Assembly: GCF_033807575.1 (NCBI RefSeq)
Contig: NC_084710.1
Span: forward strand, 22,920,357 to 22,984,356
DNA: 64,000 bases
Direction: 5' to 3'
Origin: Cydia pomonella
Lineage: Eukaryota > Arthropoda > Insecta > Lepidoptera > Tortricidae
Below, piece after piece: positions 13,290 through 25,500 of this stretch. The notes below the pieces were generated by a model that searched no databases, had not been told where the DNA came from, and was given only the letters and a program-made list of their open reading frames with translations. A program made the position numbers and the translations under genes. Positions within the stretch are counted from its first letter, which is position 1. The number at the start of each line of letters is the position of its first letter.

Positions 13290-13475
13290 AAATTTATTAT
13301 GCAAGTAAGCCTCTTTTACATGTCAATACAACATCTATATGTATAGTGACATGAAAAATACATAACAACATATAAATACACCAGCCAATACCTGGGTAAA
13401 CATTATAATAATCTTAAAATAAATAATTAGGTCCTACAATACAATAGAGATGTATAGTCTCTATGGTTAAAAAGA
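13290..13475 (+). repeat. Dispersed repeat (partner 51900-52110)
   Basis: It shares TGACATGAAAAATACATAA, ATAATCTTAAAATAAATAAT and GATGTATAGTCTCTATGGTT with the copy in PDF intron 2. Confidence 0.6.
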
Positions 13476-13489
13476 AAGTAATTGCAGCG

Positions 13490-13890
13490 ACCGTCATTTT
13501 ATAAAAGGCGTCCAAGGGATCATAGGTCTGCAAGGCTAAACTTACTCGTATCGTATATAAGTTTTGAGTATATTTTACTCATCCTCCTTATGAACCCTGA
13601 CAGTACCTATACCTTAGTGGAACTCAGATTTGAGTCAACATAGGCATACGCTGTTTTGGTCATCCGAATTGTCTTAATGAGCACTTGGAAGAGCAGTACC
13701 CAAGATACAGCTGATGCTGAACCCTGGCAGTACTAATGGAACTAAAGTTTGGTGCAACATAGGCACACGCTGGTTTGGTCATCCGACACATCTTGATAAG
13801 TACATGGGAGAGCAGTATCCAAGATACTTAGAGCTGATGCTGAACCCTGGCAGTACCAGTGGCAGTATAGTTGACTCACAGCTACAATTT
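13490..13890 (+). repeat. Dispersed repeat with internal ~115-bp tandem units (partner 19112-19410)
   Basis: It contains ATAAAAGGCGTCCAAGGGAT, then tandem units around TGAACCCTGGCAGTAC, GCAACATAGGCACACGC and TTTTGGTCATCCGA. Found again downstream of the fragment at 18755-19027. Confidence 0.6.
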
Positions 13891-14369
13891 AAAACCCAAA
13901 ACATGCCTAGAACTTCCAAAATTATTTTAGTATATTTGACATGAATTTTGTTAAATTTGAAGTTTTTGAAAGTTACGTTTTTTTTTCTTGCTTGATTTAG
14001 GACCGAGAACTTCGATAACTCTGGAGTTTTATTAACAATAGAGCAAGAGCTATCGTTTATAGCCAAATATATATCTGTGCCTTGTTAAATTACATCAGCA
14101 TGGCATGTGTGAAGTTAGCATATCTAAGAATTTAAAAATAATTAAAATCCGTAATTAATGGTCTCAGTAATGCCTTTTTTGTGTCAAGAACTCTATTTTA
14201 TCATGTTACGAGACAATACAATTTTTATTTATTCCATTTGTATCTATGTAAATGATATATCTATGTATATGTATTTGTATCTATGTGAAGGAAGTTAGCA
14301 TATCATTTTGTAAAAATTCATAGTATTGGTTGTTATGATAAAAACGCCAGAACTATTGCTATAAAGTAT

Positions 14370-15013
14370 CCGGAACTCTAGAACTATGGTGCATGCTAAT
14401 AGAACTCCAATAAAAACGTGATCTGCTAGACTTTGATATCCCAGCTTCACAGACATCCGAACGAGAGCATCTCTTTTGACCTGTAGAGCAGCGCCTACTA
14501 CGTCACAAAAAATAGGCACCCCCAAGAAAGATAACCCTGACTTATCGATCATTCTAACCCCAGGCAATAAAGGCTCCAAATCATCTAAATGGGATTCCGA
14601 CATCGGCCCGCACGTAAAGAGCTCACACTTTGTTGAGTTCACCTCTAAACCCACATCTTTCAAGGCTGGTACCAACTGATGTAGGTCCTCCATAACTTCG
14701 CCCGGCTTTTACCCAATATTACCATCGTCAAGATATCACACGTTAAGCGGAGACTTGAGCTTGACAATGGTCTTCTGTATGGCCAGGCAGAAAATCAAGG
14801 GACCCAAAGGATCACCTTGTTGTGCTCCATCCTGTGTGACATAATTAATCCCTCCTTTAAGTAAAGATTAGAAGGGGCAGAATAACATTGATACAAAAAT
14901 GGGTACAGAGATGGCACAAATTCCAAAACCTGCTTTAACATAGTGTCTCTGTCAAGGCTATCAAAGGCATTCCTCAAATCTACCTTGACAAGGACACTAA
15001 ATAAGAAAGGCAA
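14370..15013 (-). pseudogene. YLDD-type reverse transcriptase fragment
   Basis: Minus-strand palm motifs: VDLRNAFDSLDRDTML (14940-15000), TQDGAQQGDPLGPLIFCLAI (about 14770-14830), then the catalytic YLDDG (about 14735) flanked by in-frame TGA and TAA, and VMEDLHQLVPALKDVGLEVN to SLADHVF. A frameshift separates the first motif from the rest. Stops and frameshift show it is dead. It belongs to a retroelement family whose C-terminal half is seen on the plus strand at 17221-18180 and 18755-19027. I cannot name the clade with certainty. Confidence 0.6.
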
Positions 15014-15040
15014 GGCGATTGAAATCTACCGAAAATAATA

Positions 15041-16275
15041 ATGGCTGAAGACCAGAATTTTGCAAGGACGACGGCGAACATCGGCGCAACAAACATAACC
15101 TCAATTGAGCGGCTTGAAGGTATCAGCACTTATATTAATTGTAAGTTCGCAGTGAAGATGATTTTGACACTAAAATTACTCTCGAAGTACGTGGAACGTA
15201 CCGATGAGCGATGAGGATCCTGATCGCGACGAAAGGGCATTGGTGCGGATATGTTTATCGCTGCAGCCAGCCCTCTATCAGCACGTGCGTGGCTGTAAGA
15301 CATCGCGAGAAGCGTGGCAGAAACTCGCTGAATTTTACGAGGATAAGGGTATGTATCGAAGAGTGTTACTGCTTCATCAGCGCCATCGTGCGAGTATGCC
15401 CACTATTCTCCATGTCCGACTACATTGATAATGTCATGCGTCTGGTATAGCAGCTTGAAGACATAGGTAAGAAGGTGGACGACGCTGAAATAGCATAGAT
15501 CCTTACTGTCAGAATTACCTCAAGAATTTGACGTAGTAGAGACCGCACGTCTAACCAATAACCTAAGTTCTGATGTTGTAAGAATGCTGTTGTTGCAAGA
15601 AGATCACCGACGCAAAACAGAGTCCTCATCGGCATGCACTGCGAATCCTAAAAAGAAGAATATGACCTGTACATTTTACAAGAAACAAGGACATTCATTA
15701 ATGCGAAGCTTTTTTTTATACTACGTCGGTGGCAAACAAGCATACGGCCCGCCTGATGGTAAGCAGTCTCCGTAGCCTATGTACGGCTGCAACTCCAGAG
15801 GAGGTACACGCGCGTTGCCGACCCTTAAGCCCCCGTCGTTCAGCTCTGGCAACCTTATTCACCGGCAGGAACACAACACTATGAGTAGGATCTATTGTTA
15901 TTTGGCTGCGGTTTTCTGTAAGGTGGAGGTACTTCCCCAGTTGGGCGCTGCTCTAGATCTGGAATGATATCCTTTGGCTGTGCCCTACCACACAAAGCGA
16001 GATGACATTCACAATGCCCATACCTCTCTCTTGGACGTAGTGTAAGGATGTACCCGGGCCGTAGCTTTAAGCGGAAACGAGAGCAGGCTGGTCGACGGGA
16101 TGCTGAGGGGCACACCATGCTTGCCGCTGCATTTACTGCGACTGCTTCAGCCCCTGATTTCATAATCGACAGTGGCACTTCATGTCACATGGTGAATGAT
16201 GAAGACCTGGCTATTGATATCAAGAAAAGTAACTTTTACCATCGTAATGTAATAATGAACAGTCCCCTATGATAG
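15041..16275 (+). pseudogene. Copia-type gag and protease-start relic
   Basis: It starts with ATG (MAEDQNFARTTANIGATNIT) and continues with IERLEGISTYIN and FAVKMILTL, then after a frameshift DEDPDRDERALVRICLSLQP and LAEFYEDKGMYRR, which is the copia Gag (UBN2-like) pattern. The zinc knuckle near 15665-15700 is degenerate (CTFYKKQGHSLMR) and is broken by a dispersed repeat at 15708-16035. After it come GRSFKRKREQAGRRDAEGH and the aspartic protease start FIIDSGTSCHM (about 16150). No integrase, reverse transcriptase or LTR of this element was found. Confidence 0.7.
15708..16035 (+). repeat. 330-bp dispersed repeat, inserted in copia gag
   Basis: Contains GGTGGCAAACAAGCATACGG, CGCCTGATGGTAAGCAGTCT, GGTGGAGGTACTTCCCCAGT and ATTCACAATGCCCATACCTC. 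Same family as 30509-30692, 45515-45870, 52218-52553 and (minus, partial) 44985-45130. Confidence 0.65.
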
Positions 16276-16531
16276 TCTAATGATGATAACCATCATTAGA
16301 CTATTACGATCGTGGAGCCCACCACCTGATGGCAATTAGTCGCTATTATGACTAATTATATCACCAATATATCACCATAACCCTTGCCACTGAAATCTCG
16401 AAATATCTTCAAATTGAGTGTCAATTAAGCAATTAAGCCATATAATTACTAGAATTAAATTAAACTTTAATTATGAGGCAAATCTCAACCAAACCTACAA
16501 TTTACAACTTACCTTCGGACCTAACGCGAAG

Positions 16532-19500
16532 ATGGAGTCCCGAGAATATCGGAAAAATAAAACAACGGAATTATTCCATAATCTGGACAAAGTTATCTAC
16601 GTTTTCAGCGGCATGAACTTCTGGATAGACGATAACGATATACCGAAGCTAGTTTTCAATGCGTATAAGAGAATTTCAAAAGTTATAAATGTAGCAATAG
16701 TTCTGTTCATGATGGCAGAGATAGGGTCATTCTTCACTCAAAATAATCTGACGGAGAAACAGAAATATGACCGCGTTTTCATGCCGTTTGCACACATTAT
16801 TCTGTATTCTTTCACACTCTCTCTGAGCCACCATAAGGAAACTGTGACAGAAATACTTTTTACGTTAGCTGTATGTTTAAAGGAGGATTTCAACGATGAG
16901 GAGACAGAGAGAGTCATGCTGAAGCGCATTAGAATCTACGTGAGCGCGTTTGTGGTTATTTGCCTTAATGCGCTCGTATTTTACGGTATAGAAGGATTAG
17001 CTCAGGTACTGTTTTCAGGTAAGAGAATATACTATATACTACTTACCAACATAAATACTTCAAACCTGTCTTCCGACAATAAAATTGTTTGCCGTAGTTA
17101 TGTGTTCCAAACAAATGCCACATATTATGTAATAGTTCTTACGAACAGATACTTATCTTATCTTATCCAGAGGCCGTGAGTTCAAGTCTCACCTAAGGCA
17201 GTAATATTTTAACTTTTAAATTCCGCAAAATTTCCAGCGTGGCGCTACCTGCTTTCTTGGCTTCGGTACACGGTGCTCAAAACCTTATCGGGAAAATTTT
17301 AGCCCCTTCTCTTGGGGTCCTGGAGGCTGCGCACTGTTCCGAGGCCAAGAACGTATGGTCACTAACATGCCCCAACACAGACCCACCTGTCAACCCATGC
17401 TCGCAAAGGCAGTGGGACGAGCCTCTCTGTCGTCTAACAAAGAACAGCCTCCTAGAGTCGGCACTAAGTTCAACAGATCGAGCTCGTCTCATTGCGACAG
17501 CGGAGTGGGAGTCAGGTCTGTGGTTGCAGGTTCCATCACCAACAATAGGAACTTTGCTGGACAACTCAACTTTCCGGTTGGCCACTTGCCTTAGAATAGG
17601 AGCATCAACAAACATGCCTCACCGATGCTAATGCGGCGTCATGGTAGACAACCTAGGCCACCACGGCCTCGCTTGCAGCCGAAGTGCTGGGAGGATACCT
17701 CGACACGCCAGCATCAATGACGTCATCCGTAGGGCCTTTGTTAGTGCCAAGGTGCCGGCGGTCCTCGAGCCCAACGGCCTGGTCAGGGATGATGGCAAGA
17801 GGCCTGATGGAATCACGTTGGTGTCTTGGATAATGGGACGGCCCTTGTCTGGGATGCTACATGCGTAGATACCCTGGCACCGTCCCATATTACAGGCACC
17901 AAAGTTGACGCTGGTGCGGCTGCATCCTCGGCCGAAAGCCTCAAGCGTCGCAAGTATGTCAACCTCGGCAGTAGTTACATATTTGCGGCGTTTGGGGTTG
18001 AAACCCTAGGGCCGTGGGGGCCTAGCGCGCGCCGCCTCTATAAGGAGTTAGCAAAACGCCTTATAGAGGCTTCGGGTGACCAGAGGGCTGGCCTGTACTT
18101 CGCCCAGCGGATAAGCATTGCTATCCAGAGGGGCAATGCAGCCAGCCTTCTGGGCACCCTGCCAAGCGGTCTCGATCTGGGACTGGATCTGGGATTCTTC
18201 TTCTTTCTTCTTCTTCTACTTTTAAATTTATTCTAAGCTTAATAGCATCGATCGAAGGCGTTTCTGCTTGTTAAAAATTAAGATACTTATCTCTCAAAGT
18301 AAATGCTACGTTTTGATACCTACACAATAATACTTAGTTACAATAATTTTAATAGGTACCTATTCCGTTTATGCGTTTAATTCCGAAGTGTTTGCGAAAC
18401 ATTTTAAAAGCCCATTATGTCCATGCAGCAACCGCAGTGCTTACGCCGTTTTATAAACTGCGCAATGATCCCAGCAGGAATTCGTTATAAAACCGTGTAG
18501 CAGTGTTGGCCGAACGTTAATGGAATTGACCATTACAAATTACACATTGAAAAGGTTAATTAAAATTAACCACTAACCTTTGAAAGGAAAATAATTATCA
18601 ATTGCATTGAACATTAATTTGCATTAATATAAATTTATTTCGAACAACTAACAATTAAAAAGTATTAATGGTTATTCCGTCACACACCATTAATAAATTA
18701 AATAAAATGTTAATAGAAATTAAAAATGTGATTGCTAATTAACAATTAGCAAAAGCCGGCGCGGCGGCAGAGGCGGCCGAAAAATTAAAAAAGATCAAAT
18801 ATAGGGGTCTCGGCCCCGAATACGATTTCGTACCTTTTGGCGTCGAGACCCTTGGCCCGTGGGGTCCGAATGCATTTACACTATTCAAGGAATTATCCAA
18901 AAAAATAGCAGACGCTACCGGTGATCGTAGAGCTGGCAGCTTCCTCGCACAGAGAATAAGTATTGCGATACAACGAGGAAATGCTGCCAGCATCTACGGC
19001 ACCATGCCGCAGGGGGATAGTTTTTAATTATTTATTTTAAGATTAGTTTTATTTATTTTTAGATTTAGATGCTACATAAATTATGTTCATTAACAATTAA
19101 CAAGAATAAATATCGTAATTTTATAAAAGGCGTCCAAGGGATCAAAGGTCTGCATGACTGAAGTTGTACTTACAAGTTCTGATTATTATCTCTCATCCTC
19201 TTTATGAACCCTGGCAGCACCTAGTGGAACTCAGGTTTGGTGCAACATAGGCACACGCGGTTTTGGTCATCAGACACGTCTTCATGAGTACTTGGGAGAG
19301 CAGTACCCAAAATAGAGCTGATGCTGAACCCTGGCTGTACCTAATGGAACTCAGGTTTGGTGCGATATAGGCATACGCTGTTTTGGTCATCCAACTCGTC
19401 CGGATGAGCACTGCTTAACGAATTAGGCTCATTTTTGATATGTATACGGATATCAAGAAATCAAGACAGATCTTCTTGAACTTGAATTATGCTCCGAAAT

Positions 19501-22500
19501 CAAAAAAGATCATTGAATGGCCCATAATTATTCTTTATCGAAGCCCAATCTTTCTCTCCTTGGCGCGTTCCCTTGCGAGGCCGAAAGTCAGAATGGTTAA
19601 GGTTTAGTCAATTGCTGTGTTTAAAAAAACCGGACAAGTGCGAGTCGGACTCGCCCACCGAGGGTTCCGTACTTTTTAGTATTTTTATTGTTATAGCGGC
19701 AACAGAAATACATCATCTGTGAAAATTTCACCTGTTTAGCTATCACGGTTCATGAGATACAGCCTGGTGACCGACGGATGGACAGATAGACAGACGGACG
19801 GACAGCGACCCTAAAAACGATGCCGAAGACCGAGCTCTGCATAGAGCGGATGACCCGGAACGTCGGATCGGAGCTTCCGTTTGGCCAAAAGCCGGGTTTG
19901 CGAGATAAATCAAGTTGCACCAATACCATGTTGGAGTCAGGCCGAAGGCCGAGCTCCGGATGAGACCGAAGGCCCGAAGCGTCCGATTCCATGTAAGGCC
20001 GAAGACAGAGAGCTACAGGAGAGCAGAGCTTGGAATTGAATTTATAAAATCAATGTGATTTCAGCTATCCTGATGCTTGGTCTTTGGCGTAAGTTGCTGG
20101 TGTACTTGGATCTTTAGTTTTTATGGAACCTTAAAACCGGCCTTCGGATTATGGCTCTACGTGAAAAGCGCCTTTCGGTTTCCTATAGGGCCTTGAAGCG
20201 CATCATCAAGCTTGCGCTTTTTTAGATCAATTGAATTTATATAATCAATGTGATCTCAGCTGAGAATCTAAAAAGGAAATCAAACCGCTATGGGATAAAA
20301 GCTACTGCCCTTGACTTTATTTCATCGTACCTTTTAGATAGAACTCAGCGTGTACCCAAGCAGCACATTAGTGAATTTTGCAGCTTATCTTATAGCTTTA
20401 TGTTCTAAATGAGTGGTTTAACAGTGTTTGATAAAACTTATGCCTTTAAACACAACTCAAAACTGTATATGAGTTCATCCTGTCACTTGTAGTTGCTTAG
20501 GAACGTTTATTGTTTCTACTTTATTACTTATGGTTGGGTAAAGTCGATTTTGCTACTTAAAGTTGCATACAGGTTTAAATTGTCACTGAATAAGAAGCAA
20601 TAGTGCTATATAAGGCCCTAAAGTCACTTATAAGCAACTTCTACATAAAAGTGGGAACATACCCTTATTTGGAACTTTTAATTCCAAATGACTAGTATAA
20701 TAGAGTAGTATATCACCAATAGTGGCTAAAGAGATAATTTTACGGCCCTTTTGGAACCTAAAGTGATTGCAACTTTAAGGGCTAGAAATACTCTTATTGC
20801 CACTCCAACGCATAATTAAGTCTCAATAGGAGGTTCTTGAAAACCAAAAGCAGTTATTTTCACTTATTTCAAACCACTAACGATCTAACAGTTCCAAAAT
20901 TAGGTCATATACATAATATCCTATCAAAAACATTTTCATGAAAATGTTGCCAAGACGAAACCATAAGGCTCGCACTGACAAAATGTTATCAGATTTCTCG
21001 TAGAGACAAGCTTCTAACTCTACAAGCCCTAACTTCAGAAACTCTACAACAAGAGTCAAAATATGTGGCATGGCCGTTTCGCTACTGTCACATGGGCGTA
21101 AGGTGCAAAATTTATTCACTAAGTATACTTGTGGTAACGAAACGGCCAAGCCACATATTTTGACTAAGGTGTAGAGTTTGTGAAGTAAGGGCTTGTAGAG
21201 TTAAGGTTGACTCACGCTACACAGGGGCAGGGCCGGGCCGGAGCTTCCGGCGCTTCGTTTTCTATGGAAAGCATTACGTCATCACCGGAGCTCTGTAGTG
21301 GCCCGGTGCGGGCTCGGACCGGAGACTAGCCGGTCATGCTATGAGCAAAAATCGGACTTCTCGGAGCCTCCGGGCCACCCGGTGACTCAATTCTTCCTTT
21401 CGGGTGATATTCCACTAGTCTAAGATATTTGTCCAATGTGCATTGCGTCTCACTCTCTCATTAAGCAAAATGTCAGACGCAAATACACATTGGACCAAGA
21501 TATTGGAAAGATGAAAAACCAGAATACCACCCTTCGCAATGTGCATGCTCGGATGTGTCGGTATATATTTGCCAAAATAAGAAGGTTACAAAACGTCATA
21601 AATTTGTTTGTTAAATATGGATGGTATAGCCAATACATTACTTGGTCGGGTTATATTTTACTCGGCGCAGAGAGAAGTTAATTAACAATGACTGCCAATC
21701 TCTATATGAAACCAAATTTCTGTAAATAAAGGTACACAATTCTACATATTGCCGGTTTTGTGGAAAGCAATAAAAAAATGTACTTATATTTATTTTAGTC
21801 ACGCTGGCTCCACATTTTACTTGAGATAGTTGATAGCGCCAGACAAGTTGCCTAAGAATTTGTTACCAATTTTAATAGTAAATGAAGTGGAATAAAAAAT
21901 GTTCAGAAGAAGCAGAGCTTTAAGAACTAAATACTGCCGTTTCGTACATATTGTCGGATTATCATATTATTGACAATGAAATAAATTATATAACAAAAGA
22001 ATAACGTACTATAAGTATATATAAGTCGTTACGTAGCCGCCTGTTGTCTGCCTCTACATTTAATCAATTGTTTGTTTTTTATTTTCTTTTGTATCTTTTT
22101 ACTGAGGTGTTCCAATAAAGAGTATTCTATTTATACATCTATCTATCTATCTACGCAAGGTTTATTACAAGCGACTTAGTTAAGTATTTATTTGACCTAT
22201 ATATATTTCCTGAACAACGCGGTATCCGTGAAGATTCAGTCTTTATTATTTACTTTTCCATGTTAGGTGTTACTACATGAAAGTCGCAACGGTCGCAACA
22301 CGGGCGACTCGGATATATACGTCAAAATTATATAAGTTGGATAATGTCTTGATTTATTTTGTGAAATACGGAGGTGTTGCGGAAATGTAATTTAGTCGCA
22401 TTATATTAAATGAGATATCTAGTAATGTTACTGCTTGTAAAAATTATTCATTAATGAGCATGTAGGTTATAAATTAATATAAATATACTAATTTTTTCTC

Positions 22501-25500
22501 ATATTCCCACGTATTACTTTTCATTTCGTACGAAGTTATATATAATGAAATATCTCGTTAATAAATTTGTAGATTACGGGAAACTATTTCTTTTACTTAA
22601 TTTAGAGTCCAACTGATCTTCTGTAAATCTGCCTGCAGAGAGTACGAACATCATATTTCAGTGCAGTTATTGAATTACTCATAAAGGTGCCTATATTTCA
22701 TTTGCAATCTGTCGTTGGCGATATTATTGCTAACTGCTCGCGTACGATGCATTCTCCTGAAATAGATAGGCCATACATTTTTTCAGGCTGTAGAGAGCAG
22801 CACTAGCATGTATTATAAACCTGAGAGTAACTTATGCATACTATGCCTTAAACAGTTTTTTGACAAGTTTTCACTATGGCATTGATGCATCAAGGCGTTT
22901 TGGTTACAGATGGTCTAACGCGAAACGAAATTTCGTTACCTATCTGCCTCTCTGTCTATCGAATATGCAAGAATGATGGAGGCAGAAACCACAATTTAGA
23001 TTTTCCATTTCGCGGTAGGCCCCGTGTGCGTTAGTAACGCCCTCTACGCAGAGTTTTGCGTAATATTCCCTATTTTATGCCTATTATTACTGTAACTACT
23101 GAAATAATACAATAATACTCTTCGTATGTTTTATTGTTCTTAAATTAATGATTAAGACGTGGAACGCATAATTTCGTCAGGGGGAAGGGGAAGCCTATGT
23201 GCCTCTCTTTCGCACAAAGAAAGATCGCGCAGTGATAGAGAGGCGAATAGATGAACTAATGAAGTGGTTCGCGGTTATAGCCCTTACTGTATTGTAGTAT
23301 CGTAAGTGTCAGGATGTCAGGACCATGATAGCTATTTATAACGATATAAATAGCTATCATGGTCCTGACATCCTGACGCTTACTCCCAGTTTTAGTACCT
23401 TTTTTGTATTATTTGGTACATGACATCAAAAAAAATTTACCTCGCTAAAAATCGAGAAATATTGAAAATAATGTGGTCAAAAAGTTACAGTTAGAATAAA
23501 CTTTGTATGTGCACAGTGGTGCAGCCACTCAATGTGAACCGGGCCTTCAATATAGTTCAACAGTTAATATTTTTGGCTAAAACAGTTATGTATTTTAGAG
23601 AAGTGGAAATCTTGAGCGTTTTGGGGGTTTGAAGACACGAGGGTTAAACAGTTTTTTCTAACGACTGAAACACAACATTTTTTATAGTACATATGGTACT
23701 ACTTTACCGCACTAGGGCGTTAATTAGCACTTTACGCGCCTATGTCGAAAATTTAAAGTGCCATATGTACTGTAAAACGTTGTATATGTGCGAATAGATA
23801 ATTGGCAACTCGTTTCGATTTAAAACACTCCTTTCGATCGTGTTTTAATTTACTGCCACTGGTTGTGAATAATTGAACTCGTTATGAATTAATGTATAAT
23901 TACCACACCAACGCCAAAAAATATTTAAACTTCAAAATCATCACAAGTCGTCGTCGTCGTTAATTTTACATTCCTAGGTGATAAATTAAAGATTAAATTA
24001 CTTTGCATTTCTTGTGAATAAAATGTAAGTAACTTTCCCATCCGTTTTTAAAGAATAACGGCAATACATGCGAAAGACCGACTATGACTGTTAACCACCG
24101 AATCCGAGCGCTCAAAATGTATTCCACTGATGTCATGCTTAAAACAATCCAACATTTTGAGAATAATATGGTTAGTTATAATTTTTTACCCCTCTCATTT
24201 CTTGAAAATATAAGTAATTATGTTGAAACTCAGTAAGAGTTGCTGGAGAGATGCTATCTAGCAACCCTTACTGGACTTGTACTCCCTAACTATAGAGCTA
24301 TTTTTTAATAAGTAAAAAGAAATGCAAAAAAGCAGTTACTTCTTTTACAGTCAAATATCCATTAACTTTATAACTTTTTAATATTTTGTGTTCTACGTTG
24401 TATCGATATATGTGTACCCGAAGTCGATAAATGATTACTCTCTATGACAGTTCAAGAATGCCACAATAATTCCGGTCTCTGTTAATAATAGTTTGCCACC
24501 TTATTGACGTGCATTTTTACATATCAAACAAAAAATAAATAAAAAATATTAAATGTGGATACATTCATCCTCCTTAGACGTGGCTGCTACAGTCTTCACG
24601 ATTTTATTTGCCGTGTGATCATCGCTTTCCGGTTGCAGCTTGGTGCCATCGAGGAATGTCCATAGTATATGAAAAAAGAAAAATGTTTATAATACCATTC
24701 ATTGTATCACAATATCGACTAAGTACTACTAGAGGGCACCTTTAACCTTATTTTGGCAATGTTAAATATCCTTACAATTGTCTATTAATGATAGTTTTCA
24801 GTAAGTAGCTCATAATTGGGTAGTTTCTCCCCTACACCCTAAATTCATCCAACGAAATAAAATGTTCCGTAGGGTATACATGGTGGCCTATTTAGATCGT
24901 TCAGTATGGGAAAGTTTGAAACTATAACACATACGAAGATCTGTTCCTAGGAATCATGCCATCGATTTTCTATATATAAAGACGGGCCAATAACACCTGC
25001 TTTGTATCTACTGTTTTATTTTTGAAGATTCTATACCTATGTTATAATTATCACCTACTAAGTTTTTGAAATTAACAAAACTAAAGCTATTTTAGTCTAA
25101 CAAGCATATTGTTATACTTTCTCTTTCACATATGTAAACTATTGAATGAAAAACAATAGCCCATAGGTAAGCCCATATAATATACCTAAGCCCTAACTCG
25201 TAAAATACTTGTCAAGGAGAAATTATATTCTAATCTTCATGAACACGTTTCACCAAATATCACTGTTTAAATGCAAATATAAAAAGATACTATATGTAAA
25301 ATATTTGAAGAGTTTCATCCATTATTCCTGGGATCCATTATCAGAAATAGATCTTGACTAAAATGAAGCTTAAAAAATAAGTTGCAGAACAATCTCAACG
25401 AAGAAGATATCGCCAAACGTGAAATACGCGTAGTTGAGGTGTTCCGTCTGGTCTTCATCAGCAGTTCCACTTAATTAAATGTCACTCACTTTTTTAATGT

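Noticed and set aside
16418..16531. Upstream extension of OR-B exon 1.
   Set aside because: It starts at GTG with no ATG; the ATG at 16532 gives a 399-residue receptor of normal size.
16532..17018. Assigning this exon 1 to OR copy A.
   Set aside because: It lies downstream of copy A's stop on the same strand, so it can only serve copy B.
14370..17236. A possible inversion: the YLDD RT half on the minus strand and its C-terminal half on the plus strand would become contiguous if this segment were flipped.
   Set aside because: The segment contains OR-B exon 1 in the correct orientation and phase for its gene, and about 70 residues would still be missing at the junction. Two separate truncated copies are simpler.
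17277..17888. Minus-strand open frames of 86-112 codons.
   Set aside because: They are antisense shadows of the plus-strand retroelement C-terminus, which has recognisable motifs.
18739..18993. Minus-strand open frame of 84 codons.
   Set aside because: Antisense of the plus-strand frame at 18755-19027, which matches the 17221-18180 element.
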